Below are positions 12,093 to 19,224 of a DNA stretch of 47,542 nt, in pieces. Position numbers and translations under genes: made by a program. The notes below the pieces were generated by a model, which saw only the letters and a program-made list of their open reading frames with translations, searched no databases and was not told where the DNA came from. Origin of the DNA: an uncultured Prevotella sp. (GTDB lineage Bacteria; Bacteroidota; Bacteroidia; Bacteroidales; Bacteroidaceae); NCBI GenBank assembly GCA_945830345.1, contig CALZYS010000005.1, positions 1 through 47,542 of the forward strand. Reading direction: 5' to 3'. Numbering within the stretch: position 1 is the stretch's first letter; each line of letters begins with the position of its first letter.

Positions 12093-12976
12093 TCATTGTT
12101 TTCTTCATCTGCGATCAAGCCTTGGTCTTTTTGACCTTCAAAGAACCTCTTCGCAGATAGCGGAGATACTACTTTGCGTCCTGTCTTGGCTTCCAATTGT
12201 TCGCGAGCCACTCTTGCCACATCGCCGCCATCTGCGGCACACTTCATATTATCCTCTAACGTTTGGGGATTCTTGGATTTTGTTATACTTGTAGTTGAAA
12301 GTTCTGCAAGCATGTTCAACACTAATTCCTCGTTGGTCATGTTGTCGCGAAGATTCTCTTTCTTCAGACCTTTGAACTGCTTGTATTCCTTGGCACTTTT
12401 ACCTGCCCAATGCTGATAGATAATGTCAGTAAGGGTGGCGTATTGTATGCCTTCTTCCACGTTGTGGAGCTTCCATTGGTCGGTCAGGTCCTTGCGTATC
12501 TCGATGCTCTTGAGACGTTGGTTTATCCAATTGTCGGAATAACCAAGTCGTTTGTAGTCCATCATAGCTTGTTGGATGCTCAATTCAGGGTCTTGCAACT
12601 GATCTAGACGGTCTGCCGCAACGTTAGCCATCCACTGCTTGAAAGGCTCAGCCTTGGGGGATGGAATAGACTGAATGATGCGGAAAAGTTGCTCTGTATC
12701 AGCGACATCGGTAAGTCTCATCTTGCCGTCAGCAGCACGAAGTTTCAAAGCGTTACAATTTGTAACGGTTTCATTGCCCTCTTTCTTAAGGCGGTTCTTT
12801 AATACTCTCCAATAGGTTTGTGGATTCTCACTATCAGTAAGCACAGCCACAACGTCAACAATGGAGAAGTACCACTTCTCTTCCTCATCGTCCCATATAG
12901 TACGAATCTTTTTGTCTTCAAACAGTTTTGATATCTCACGTTTTGTCATATCGCATTCAATTTTAGTTTGAAACAC
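12089..12976 (-). CDS. Bro-N / phage antirepressor-like protein heading the cas operon
   Basis: The 295-residue protein has a Bro-N-type N-terminal domain at about residues 10-125 (IRTIWDDEEEKWYFSIVDVV, LTDSENPQTYWRVLKNRL, LTDVADTEQLFRIIQSIP). Proteins of this domain often act as DNA-binding antirepressors in phages. The C-terminal half (YSDNWINQRLKSIEIRKDL onward) is the conserved tail of the chromosomal Bro-N family. Its end overlaps cas3 by 4 bp and it lies directly downstream of the only clear promoter, so it is translated from the same message as cas3. That suggests a regulatory or accessory role in CRISPR immunity, which is inference. The start may be the ATG at 12976 or the one nine codons later (MTKREIS). 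Confidence 0.8.
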   Translation of the reverse strand: MFQTKIECDMTKREISKLFEDKKIRTIWDDEEEKWYFSIVDVVAVLTDSENPQTYWRVLKNRLKKEGNETVTNCNALKLRAADGKMRLTDVADTEQLFRIIQSIPSPKAEPFKQWMANVAADRLDQLQDPELSIQQAMMDYKRLGYSDNWINQRLKSIEIRKDLTDQWKLHNVEEGIQYATLTDIIYQHWAGKSAKEYKQFKGLKKENLRDNMTNEELVLNMLAELSTTSITKSKNPQTLEDNMKCAADGGDVARVAREQLEAKTGRKVVSPLSAKRFFEGQKDQGLIADEENNE

Positions 12977-12993
12977 CTTTTAGTATGCGTCTG

Positions 12994-13025
12994 CAAATAT
13001 AATGATTATTTGCGAAACAACCAAT
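12994..13025 (-). promoter_or_regulatory. Promoter of the Bro-N-cas operon
   Basis: On the minus strand ATTG and TATATTTG are separated by 20 bp, matching the Bacteroidetes primary sigma consensus TTTG-N19-21-TAnnTTTG. The predicted start is near 12987, about 11 bases before the first ATG of the Bro-N gene. The -7 box is followed by CAGACGCATACTAAAA, similar to the sequence after the HNH operon promoter. No other convincing promoter was seen inside the tightly packed cas genes. Confidence 0.6.
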
Positions 13026-13089
13026 AGAGAATATTCAGATTTATATTTTTTTATTGTTTGCAGAATGTTCTTCACATATCATCAATATA

Positions 13090-13953
13090 TCAATACTTCT
13101 GCTTCTTAGGTATCACTCCCCTCACCCCACCTTTGGGATTTGGCACATCGCCCTTATATCTCGGAATGAGGTGCATGTGGCAATGGAAGACACTCTGACC
13201 GGCATACTCGCCGATGTTGATGCCTACATTATATCCATCTGGATGATAACGCTCGTCAACCTTTTGGCGAACATACTGAAGCATCACGTTCATCGCTTCG
13301 CGTTCGTGATTGGTCAAGTCGAAATATGAGGCGACATGACGCTTGGGGATGATAAGGGCATGGCCTGGGGATACGGGATAACCATCATAGAAGGCTACAC
13401 ATGTGGCGGTCTCGCAGATTATCTCAACCTTGCGGGAGAGACGGCAGAACGGACAGGTCTCCCCTTCCCTACGCTCCATCTTGTTGAAATGGTTGTATTG
13501 ATAGAGTTCGAAACTCTTATTCGCTACGAGACTCTTATAGGGCAACTTAACATTGCATTGGTATGTGTATTGCTTGTGGATGGCGTGAAGGCGGAATCCT
13601 TCTTCTGTCAAGTCGCGTCGCACTGCATAGTATGCCGTGCCATTGGGCTTGAGAAGGTTTGACACATTCATCATTACCTCTGCCTGAGCGTATGGCTCAA
13701 GTACGTTGAGAACATAGTTGCAGATGATGGTGTCGAACTTGCCTTCCGGATAATCGGGACGATAATAATAGTCGTAGCCTTGGATGTCAAAGCCACGATT
13801 CTTTAATTCATCTGTGTCATATCCAAAGCCACAACCATAATCGAGGATTTTGCCTTTCAACAAGTTGTGCTGCAACAAGTGGCGAGTGGGCACTGAGAGG
13901 TCCGTACGTTTTATCGCCGTAAGATACGGATGATTGATTTTCTCTGGTTCCAT
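13090..13953 (-). CDS. Methyltransferase-HIT domain fusion protein
   Basis: The 287-residue protein joins two enzymes. Residues 1-150 form a class I SAM methyltransferase: TAIKRTDLSVPTRHLL, then motif I KILDYGCGFGYDTDEL and FDTIICNYVLNVLEP. From memory this half resembles the DNA phosphorothioation-associated methyltransferase family. Residues 160-287 are a HIT hydrolase with two N-terminal zinc-type cysteines (CPFC), PVSPGHALIIPKRHV and the histidine triad VFHCHMHLIPR. HIT proteins hydrolyse or transfer nucleotide monophosphates, often from adenylylated molecules. It follows the HNH gene by 6 bp, so the two share a message. The fusion and its nuclease neighbour suggest a nucleic-acid modification and restriction role, which is inference. 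The substrate is unknown. Confidence 0.85.
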   Translation of the reverse strand: MEPEKINHPYLTAIKRTDLSVPTRHLLQHNLLKGKILDYGCGFGYDTDELKNRGFDIQGYDYYYRPDYPEGKFDTIICNYVLNVLEPYAQAEVMMNVSNLLKPNGTAYYAVRRDLTEEGFRLHAIHKQYTYQCNVKLPYKSLVANKSFELYQYNHFNKMERREGETCPFCRLSRKVEIICETATCVAFYDGYPVSPGHALIIPKRHVASYFDLTNHEREAMNVMLQYVRQKVDERYHPDGYNVGINIGEYAGQSVFHCHMHLIPRYKGDVPNPKGGVRGVIPKKQKY

Positions 13954-13959
13954 AGGCGT

Positions 13960-15030
13960 CTAATATTTCCATGTTTCAAACCCCATATTGAGAGCTATTT
14001 GACTTAGTGGGTTAAATGTTCTTTCATATAGTTCGCGGAAATGGTCTTCATCCATATCCGCCAATTCCTTTGATGTGTAACCGAGTGACAGATAGTCTTC
14101 CATCACTTTCGTGTTCTTGTCGTGGGCTATCATAATCTGCAGGGAGTTATGATGCAGCCTCGACAGCTTGGGAAGATAAAAGTTCACATCGGGAATCTTA
14201 TTGCTCTTTGAGGAGTTGATGCTTCCATCCGACGGTATGAGATTCCATAACAAGTCATGAGACACAAAACTCCAAGGTATGAAATGATCCAAATCATAAT
14301 CTCTTGGATATAGTTCTCTTCCTGTGTATATGCATCGTATTGGTCCGCCGATACTCATTACTTCGTCCCAATATTTATGCTGTGCGTTCAACGAGCTCCT
14401 AACATCAGGCCTTATCAATTTGCTTGGTATAGCTGGCACGTTGGGATTGCGAGTCTGCAAGAAAAGAGTGAGATTCCAATATGCGAAATCCATCAATATA
14501 TTATAGTTGATATGCATGTATTGGCTCCAAGCTGGATTAAGCATGATATAGAATTCGCTTTCTTGCTTATGCAAGGAATACAGACAGTTATTCTCCAAGG
14601 ATTGTGAACGTATCACCATCTCCTTATTGTCGGAGGTATCCACCCATGGACGAAGGAAGCGATATGGCACATTCAGAGTGAGTATATTCAGCCATTTCTT
14701 GATTTGTCTTTCTTCTTTCCTCTCTGACAGAATATCAATGATAGTATCCGCATTGGCATCTATTGGTATATTTAAATACTTGTGTAAATCCATCACAATA
14801 TCAAACAGGGAGTCACTCTTTCCGAAAGACAGTCGGAAATAATGGACTGGATACCAGGCATTGGCTATCATACGAATGACTATATCCCACACATCAATAC
14901 GTCGGCAATCTTCCTTGGCATGTATCTGCATAATCGATACAAACCAAAAGTATTTGTATGTTGCCACCGTATTGGAGAATATCTTCCCAAGGCGACTTGT
15001 TGATAATATGTCAGACTGCGGTATATTCAT
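13960..15030 (-). CDS. HNH endonuclease domain protein
   Basis: The 356-residue protein carries an HNH nuclease at about residues 233-280: a leading CIYTGREL, then YDLDHFIPWSF with the catalytic aspartate-histidine, then LWNLIPSDGSINSSKSNKIP with the conserved asparagines. The first 230 residues are mostly helical and unrecognised, and may sense substrate or partner. It is the first gene of a two-gene operon with the methyltransferase-HIT protein, downstream of a near-perfect promoter. Composition is AT-rich like the cas genes and unlike purF. A defence nuclease is the likeliest role, but a mobile-element nuclease is not excluded. Confidence 0.85.
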   Translation of the reverse strand: MNIPQSDILSTSRLGKIFSNTVATYKYFWFVSIMQIHAKEDCRRIDVWDIVIRMIANAWYPVHYFRLSFGKSDSLFDIVMDLHKYLNIPIDANADTIIDILSERKEERQIKKWLNILTLNVPYRFLRPWVDTSDNKEMVIRSQSLENNCLYSLHKQESEFYIMLNPAWSQYMHINYNILMDFAYWNLTLFLQTRNPNVPAIPSKLIRPDVRSSLNAQHKYWDEVMSIGGPIRCIYTGRELYPRDYDLDHFIPWSFVSHDLLWNLIPSDGSINSSKSNKIPDVNFYLPKLSRLHHNSLQIMIAHDKNTKVMEDYLSLGYTSKELADMDEDHFRELYERTFNPLSQIALNMGFETWKY

Positions 15031-15059
15031 GAGGCAATCGATTTTTAGAAATGTATCTG

Positions 15060-15090
15060 CAAAAGTAATAAATATATTCGAAAATACAAA
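15060..15090 (-). promoter_or_regulatory. Promoter of the HNH/methyltransferase-HIT operon
   Basis: The minus strand reads TTTG, 19 bp, TACTTTTG, an exact fit to the Bacteroidetes consensus. The predicted start is near 15053, giving a leader of about 23 bases. Sequence after the -7 box (CAGATACATTTCTAAAA) resembles that after the cas operon promoter. Confidence 0.7.
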
Positions 15091-15140
15091 GGAAATTTGT
15101 ATTATTTAAGGTTTTTGGTGTAATTTGCAACTAATAACAC

Positions 15141-15212
15141 TTATCCCTTGTTTTTCGGATTTATCCCTTGTTTTTTCGCTCGTTATCCCTTGTTTTTCGG
15201 ATTTATCCCTTG
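15141..15212. repeat. Four iteron-like direct repeats TTATCCCTTG
   Basis: TTATCCCTTG occurs at 15141, 15161, 15183 and 15203 (steps 20, 22, 20), with TTTTTCGGATT or a variant between copies. The block lies in the 358-bp gap between the HNH operon and purF, about 50-120 bp upstream of the HNH promoter and outside its transcript. The spacing is close to two helical turns, as for cooperative protein binding. ORF 15106-15432 (-) merely translates these repeats. Confidence 0.7.
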
Positions 15213-15307
15213 CTTTACCAGTGGCTACGCAAGGTATTAATGATGCCCTATTGATAAGGCTTACATACATACAGCCTGAATAATTTTCTATGTTTTTTCC
15301 ACTTTTT

Positions 15308-15339
15308 CTTGGATATTTGCGAAAAAAGCAGTAACTTCG
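15308..15339 (+). promoter_or_regulatory. Possible purF promoter
   Basis: CTTG, 20 bp, TAACTTCG fits the Bacteroidetes promoter with one mismatch in each box. The predicted start near 15347 leaves about 42 bases before the ATG at 15389. This is the best candidate in the gap but a weak match. Confidence 0.35.
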
Positions 15340-15388
15340 CAGCCTGAAAATACAATTATATAAAAAAAACACTACAATAGAATTATTT

Positions 15389-16813
15389 ATGGGTGGATTC
15401 TTTGGTACCATATCTAAGTTGGACTGCGTCAACGACCTGTTCTACGGTACAGACTACAATTCGCATCTCGGCACCAAGCGCGCGGGAATGGTGACTTTTG
15501 ACAAGGAAAAGGGATTCTCGAGATCTATTCACAGTCTCGAGCGTAATTATTTCAGAACGAAGTTTGAGGACGAACTCGACAGTTTCTCAGGCAATCAGGG
15601 ACTAGGAGTAATCAGCGACACTGACCCTCAACCGATTATCGTCAACTCGCACTTGGGAAGGTATGCCGTGGTGACGGTGGCGAAGATTAACAACCTGCGC
15701 GAGATTGCCGACGAACTGCTCTCGCAGGGCATGCACTTCAGCGAGCTGTCGGCAAACAAAATCAACCAGACGGAACTTGTGGCTCTGCTCATCAATATGG
15801 GCAAGGACTATGTGGATGGTATAAATAAGGTGTATGAGCGTATCGAGGGTTCGTGCTCGATGCTCGTGATGACTGAGGACGGAATAATTGCTGCGCGCGA
15901 CTATGCCGGACGCACGCCTATCGTGATAGGACGTAAGCCAAGTGCATACGCAGTGACGAGCGAGACGACGGCGTTCCCGAATCTCGACTACGAGGTGGTG
16001 AGAGACGTGGAGCCGGGCGAGATTGTGAAGCTGACTACCGACGGTATTGAGCAGATGCAGGCTCCGTCGGGATGCTCGCAGATATGCTCGTTCCTATGGG
16101 TGTATTACGGATTCCCGGCAAGCGACTACGAGGGTATCAACACTGAGGACGTGAGGGAGAGATGCGGCAAGATGCTCGGCGAGGAGGACGACACCGAGGC
16201 TGACCTCGTATGCGGCATTCCCGACTCGGGAGTGGGATTCGCATTGGGATATGCCGAGGGACATCAGATTCCATACAAGCGTGCCGTACTGAAATATACT
16301 CCCACATGGCCCCGCAGTTTCACTCCGGGCAACCAGTCGCGACGCGACCTTGTGGCAAAGATGAAGCTCATCCCCAACCGTGCCATAATGAAGGGCAACA
16401 GGGTGGTGTTCTGCGACGACTCTATCGTCAGGGGAACGCAGTTGCGCGACAATGTGCGCACGTTCTTCGAATGTGGCGCCAAGGAGGTGCACGCGCGCAT
16501 ATCATGCCCACCGCTGGTGTATGGATGCCCGTTCATAGGATTCACCTCGTCGAAGAGCGACCTGGAACTTATCACGCGCCGCATCATCAAGGACTTTGAG
16601 GGCGACGAGAATGCCAAACTGAAGGAATATGCCACTACCGACTCGCCCGAATACAAGAAGATGGTGGAGGAGATTGCTCGCCGACTGGGGCTGACCACAC
16701 TGCGATTCAACAAGATTGAGTCGCTGATTGAGTCGATTGGGCTGCCGAAATGCAAGGTGTGCACCCACTGCTTTGACGGCAGCAGTTGCTGCTTAAAAAA
16801 ATTAAAGAAATAA
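15389..16813 (+). CDS. purF: Amidophosphoribosyltransferase paralogue lacking the N-terminal cysteine
   Basis: The 474-residue protein aligns in outline with PurF, which makes 5-phosphoribosylamine from PRPP and glutamine in purine synthesis. The PRPP-binding motif VVFCDDSIVRGTQLRDN is intact around residue 350, and YTPTWPRSFTPGNQ and ISCPPLVYGCPFIGFTSSKS follow the family. The glutaminase half is altered: it begins MGGFFGTISK instead of Met-Cys-Gly, so the catalytic cysteine nucleophile is absent, and SHLGTKRAGM replaces the usual HRGQ region. Similar cysteine-less paralogues exist in other Bacteroidetes from memory, usually beside a canonical PurF elsewhere. The C-terminus is cysteine-rich (CKVCTHCFDGSSCC) and its last codons run into an AATTAAAG repeat tract. 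It may use ammonia or be regulatory. Confidence 0.8.
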   Translation: MGGFFGTISKLDCVNDLFYGTDYNSHLGTKRAGMVTFDKEKGFSRSIHSLERNYFRTKFEDELDSFSGNQGLGVISDTDPQPIIVNSHLGRYAVVTVAKINNLREIADELLSQGMHFSELSANKINQTELVALLINMGKDYVDGINKVYERIEGSCSMLVMTEDGIIAARDYAGRTPIVIGRKPSAYAVTSETTAFPNLDYEVVRDVEPGEIVKLTTDGIEQMQAPSGCSQICSFLWVYYGFPASDYEGINTEDVRERCGKMLGEEDDTEADLVCGIPDSGVGFALGYAEGHQIPYKRAVLKYTPTWPRSFTPGNQSRRDLVAKMKLIPNRAIMKGNRVVFCDDSIVRGTQLRDNVRTFFECGAKEVHARISCPPLVYGCPFIGFTSSKSDLELITRRIIKDFEGDENAKLKEYATTDSPEYKKMVEEIARRLGLTTLRFNKIESLIESIGLPKCKVCTHCFDGSSCCLKKLKK

Positions 16814-16832
16814 AGAATTAAAGAATTTAAAA
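16794..16832. repeat. AATTAAAG-type octamer tract at the purF 3' end
   Basis: The tract runs AAAATTAAAGAAATAAAG, AATTAAAG and variants. It supplies the last codons (LKKLKK) and the stop of purF, so the ending of the protein is repeat-derived. Related tracts are at 18006, 41192, 42241 and 44316. Confidence 0.7.
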
Positions 16833-16833
16833 G

Positions 16834-16866
16834 AAAGCCCTGCAAGTGATGAACTTACAGGGCTTT
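16834..16866. terminator. Intrinsic terminator after purF
   Basis: AAAGCCCTGCAAGT, a short loop, then ACTTACAGGGCTTT forms a strong hairpin beyond the purF stop. An A-rich run follows on the plus strand and an A/T-rich flank lies on the other side, so it may serve both strands. It closely resembles the hairpin at 20951. Confidence 0.7.
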
Positions 16867-16898
16867 CGGCATTAAAAAAATAATTCCATATCACATTA

Positions 16899-17996
16899 TC
16901 AGTTTGATTGATAATAGCCAGCATACCATTCAGCAAACTTCCTCAGGCCTATCCTCAATGAGGTGGAAGGCTTGAAGCCGAAGTCCTCCTCAAGCGGAGT
17001 GGTGTCGGCATAAGTCACCGGCACATCTCCAGGCTGCATGGGCACAAGCTCCTTGTGGGCCTCGAAATCATAATCCTCGGGGAGCACATCGGCACGCAAC
17101 AACTCTTCTTGCAGGATTGTCACGAAATCAAGCAAATTCTCGGGGGAGTTATTGCCTATGTTATATACCTTATAAGGCGGTATTGGCAGGCCGTCATCGC
17201 CGTCCTGCTTTTCGGGCGCATGCTGCATCACTCGCACAACGCCCTCAACGATGTCGTCAACGTAGGTGAAGTCGCGCTTGCAGTGGCCGTAGTTGAATAT
17301 CTTGATGGTCTCGCCCTTGACCAACTTATTGGTGAAGCCGAAGTATGCCATGTCGGGCCTACCGGCAGGACCATAGACGGTGAAGAAACGCAAGCCTGTA
17401 GAAGGTATGTTGTAAAGCTTGGAATAAGCATGGGCAAACAACTCGTTGCTCTTCTTGGTGGCTGCATACAGCGACACTGGATTGTCAACCTTGTCGTCGG
17501 TAGAATACGGCACCTTCTTGTTTGAGCCATACACCGATGACGACGACGCATAAACAAGATGCTCGACTCCATGATGTCTGCAGGCCTCCAATATATTATA
17601 GAATCCGATGACATTGCTCTCGATATAGGCATCGGGATTGGTGATTGAATAGCGCACTCCTGCCTGGGCTGCCAAGTTGACTACCACCTCAGGCTTATAG
17701 TCAACAAACACCTTCTCGACAAGCTCCTTGTCGGCAATACTTCCCTTGACGAAGATGAACTGCCTAATTCCTAATTCCTCATTCCTAATTCCTAATTCCT
17801 CATTCCTAATTCCTAATTCCCTAAGTCTCTCATACTTCAGATTTACATCATAATAATCGGTGATAGAGTCGATACCGATTATCCTGATTTCGGGATAATC
17901 ATTCAGCAGTCGCTTCACGAGATTGCTGCCGATAAATCCTGCCGCACCTGTCACGAGAACAGTCTTGCGACTTAAGTCAATGTTATATTTCAACAT
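16899..17996 (-). CDS. NAD-dependent sugar-nucleotide epimerase, UDP-glucuronate 4-epimerase-like
   Basis: The 365-residue short-chain dehydrogenase has the Rossmann motif VLVTGAAGFIGSNLVKRL, the NLAAQAGVRYSI segment, SSSSVYG and the YAATKKSNE catalytic YxxxK. The GVRYSITNPDAYIESN stretch and length match the UDP-glucuronate 4-epimerase group, which interconverts UDP-GlcA and UDP-GalA. Between about residues 66 and 80 the protein carries ELGIRNE-type repeats encoded by CCTAATT/CCTCATT heptamers, in a loop after the first beta-alpha units. This is an in-frame insertion not expected in the family. It is the last gene of an operon with a nucleotidyltransferase and a GHMP kinase, consistent with uronate activation. 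Confidence 0.85.
   Translation of the reverse strand: MLKYNIDLSRKTVLVTGAAGFIGSNLVKRLLNDYPEIRIIGIDSITDYYDVNLKYERLRELGIRNEELGIRNEELGIRQFIFVKGSIADKELVEKVFVDYKPEVVVNLAAQAGVRYSITNPDAYIESNVIGFYNILEACRHHGVEHLVYASSSSVYGSNKKVPYSTDDKVDNPVSLYAATKKSNELFAHAYSKLYNIPSTGLRFFTVYGPAGRPDMAYFGFTNKLVKGETIKIFNYGHCKRDFTYVDDIVEGVVRVMQHAPEKQDGDDGLPIPPYKVYNIGNNSPENLLDFVTILQEELLRADVLPEDYDFEAHKELVPMQPGDVPVTYADTTPLEEDFGFKPSTSLRIGLRKFAEWYAGYYQSN
17764..17820. repeat. In-frame heptamer tandem repeat in the epimerase gene
   Basis: About eight copies of CCTAATT or CCTCATT (order a-a-c-a-a-c-a-a) lie inside the coding region. Three heptamers make 21 bp, so the tract reads as a repeating seven-residue peptide. Gain or loss of one heptamer would shift the frame. 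Confidence 0.85.
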
Positions 17997-18005
17997 AATA
18001 GTAAA

Positions 18006-18070
18006 CTTTAATTCTTTAATATTTAAATCCTTTAATCCTTTAATCCTTTAATTCTTTAATCCTTTAATTT
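18006..18070. repeat. CCTTTAAT/ATTCTTTA octamer tract between epimerase and kinase genes
   Basis: Repeated TTTAATCC and TTTAATTC units fill the gap between the two genes and include the stop codon of the kinase gene. It is the same family, on the other strand, as the tract after purF. Confidence 0.75.
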
Positions 18071-19224
18071 CGCTTCTCCGAAGCGACAAACCTCGCCCCG
18101 TCATCAGGTCTCACCCAATACACCTTGAACGTGTCGGTGTATTCGGGATATTCCTTCAGATATTTCTCGGTCAACTCATTCTCAATCTGCTCCTTGTACT
18201 TGGGATCAACAAGTGCGATGACAGCACCCTTGAATCCTGCACCCGAAAACCTGCCTCCATACACGCCTTGCAAAGGACGTATGATGTTGTATATGGAAAT
18301 AAGTTCGGGAGAGCCACATTCGTAGTTATGGATTGACGACTCGCACGAGTCGAAACTGAGTTTTCCGAACAGTTGCAGATTGCCCGTCTCCCATGCCGTG
18401 ACTCCCTGCCTCACCCTGCGGTATTCGCTATAGAAATGGCTGGCACGACGAGCGAAGCGCAATGGCATCATGTCTCGTGTCTTGTCGAACGTCTCCTTTG
18501 GAATGTCGCGCAGGAATGTCTTGTCGAATGTCTTAAGCGGCTGATTGTGATAGGCAAGCATGTTCCATGCTGCCGTCTTACACTCATATACGCGGAGATT
18601 ATAGTCGCTGTTCACTAACGAGCGTGTCAGTCCGCTGAAGAATATGCCAATCTCAAAATCGGGCATATTCACATTGCGACTGATGATGCGGTAGTCGTTG
18701 CTGTCGCAGTCGAGAAAGAGCAGACCGTCCTTCCTGCCGAGGGCAATGCAAGCCTGGTCGAGGATACCATTGTTCAGTCCGATGTATTCACGTTCAGCCT
18801 CTGAGGCTATCTGAACCACCTCAAACGGTTGCAGCCTAATGCCGTTTGCCTTGGCAAAGGCCATCACATAGGCTATCAGCACTGCCGCCGACGAACTCAG
18901 ACCGCCCACGGGCAGCGACCCCTTGATCACTCCATCTATACCCCTCGTGAGGTCGAACCTCTTCTTCAGAGCATACTTTGCGCCACGGGCATAATCGCCC
19001 CAATGCTTCTCCCTCACCTCAGAGCGCATCGCCAAGTCAAACTCAACCTTGCCTTCAAACGACGATGACGTAAGCCTCACCTTGGAGTCGTCACGCACGT
19101 TAAACCACAGGTCAACTCCCTTGTTGATGGCAAATCCAGTAACAAGTCCATGCTGATGATCGACATGAGCACCAAGCGGACATACCCTGTAAGGGGAATA
19201 AATATGATATTGATAATTATCCAT
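18064..19224 (-). CDS. GHMP-family sugar kinase, galacturonokinase/galactokinase-like
   Basis: The protein has the substrate-binding signature YRVCPLGAHVDHQHG near the N-terminus, the ATP-binding motif LPVGGLSSSAAVL around residue 125 and the C-terminal GGRFSGAGFKGAVIAL. These place it in the galactokinase branch of GHMP kinases. The CPLGAHVDHQ form, rather than the GEHTDY of galactokinase, recalls plant galacturonokinase, so a uronate substrate is plausible. I chose the ATG at 19224 (MDNYQYH): it overlaps the nucleotidyltransferase stop by 8 bp, whereas the longer start at 19269 lies deep inside that gene. With its neighbours it could turn galacturonate into its 1-phosphate, but galactose is not excluded. 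Confidence 0.8.
   Translation of the reverse strand: MDNYQYHIYSPYRVCPLGAHVDHQHGLVTGFAINKGVDLWFNVRDDSKVRLTSSSFEGKVEFDLAMRSEVREKHWGDYARGAKYALKKRFDLTRGIDGVIKGSLPVGGLSSSAAVLIAYVMAFAKANGIRLQPFEVVQIASEAEREYIGLNNGILDQACIALGRKDGLLFLDCDSNDYRIISRNVNMPDFEIGIFFSGLTRSLVNSDYNLRVYECKTAAWNMLAYHNQPLKTFDKTFLRDIPKETFDKTRDMMPLRFARRASHFYSEYRRVRQGVTAWETGNLQLFGKLSFDSCESSIHNYECGSPELISIYNIIRPLQGVYGGRFSGAGFKGAVIALVDPKYKEQIENELTEKYLKEYPEYTDTFKVYWVRPDDGARFVASEKRN

Noticed and set aside
15141-15212. Type III toxin-antitoxin RNA repeat upstream of a nuclease
   Set aside because: The repeats lie upstream of the HNH promoter, not in its transcript, and the HNH protein does not look like a ToxN-type endoribonuclease.
15106-15432. 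108-residue minus-strand ORF next to purF
   Set aside because: It overlaps the purF start and its C-terminal part is a translation of the TTATCCCTTG repeats (EKQGITSEKTRDKSEKQGI). No promoter or family fits.
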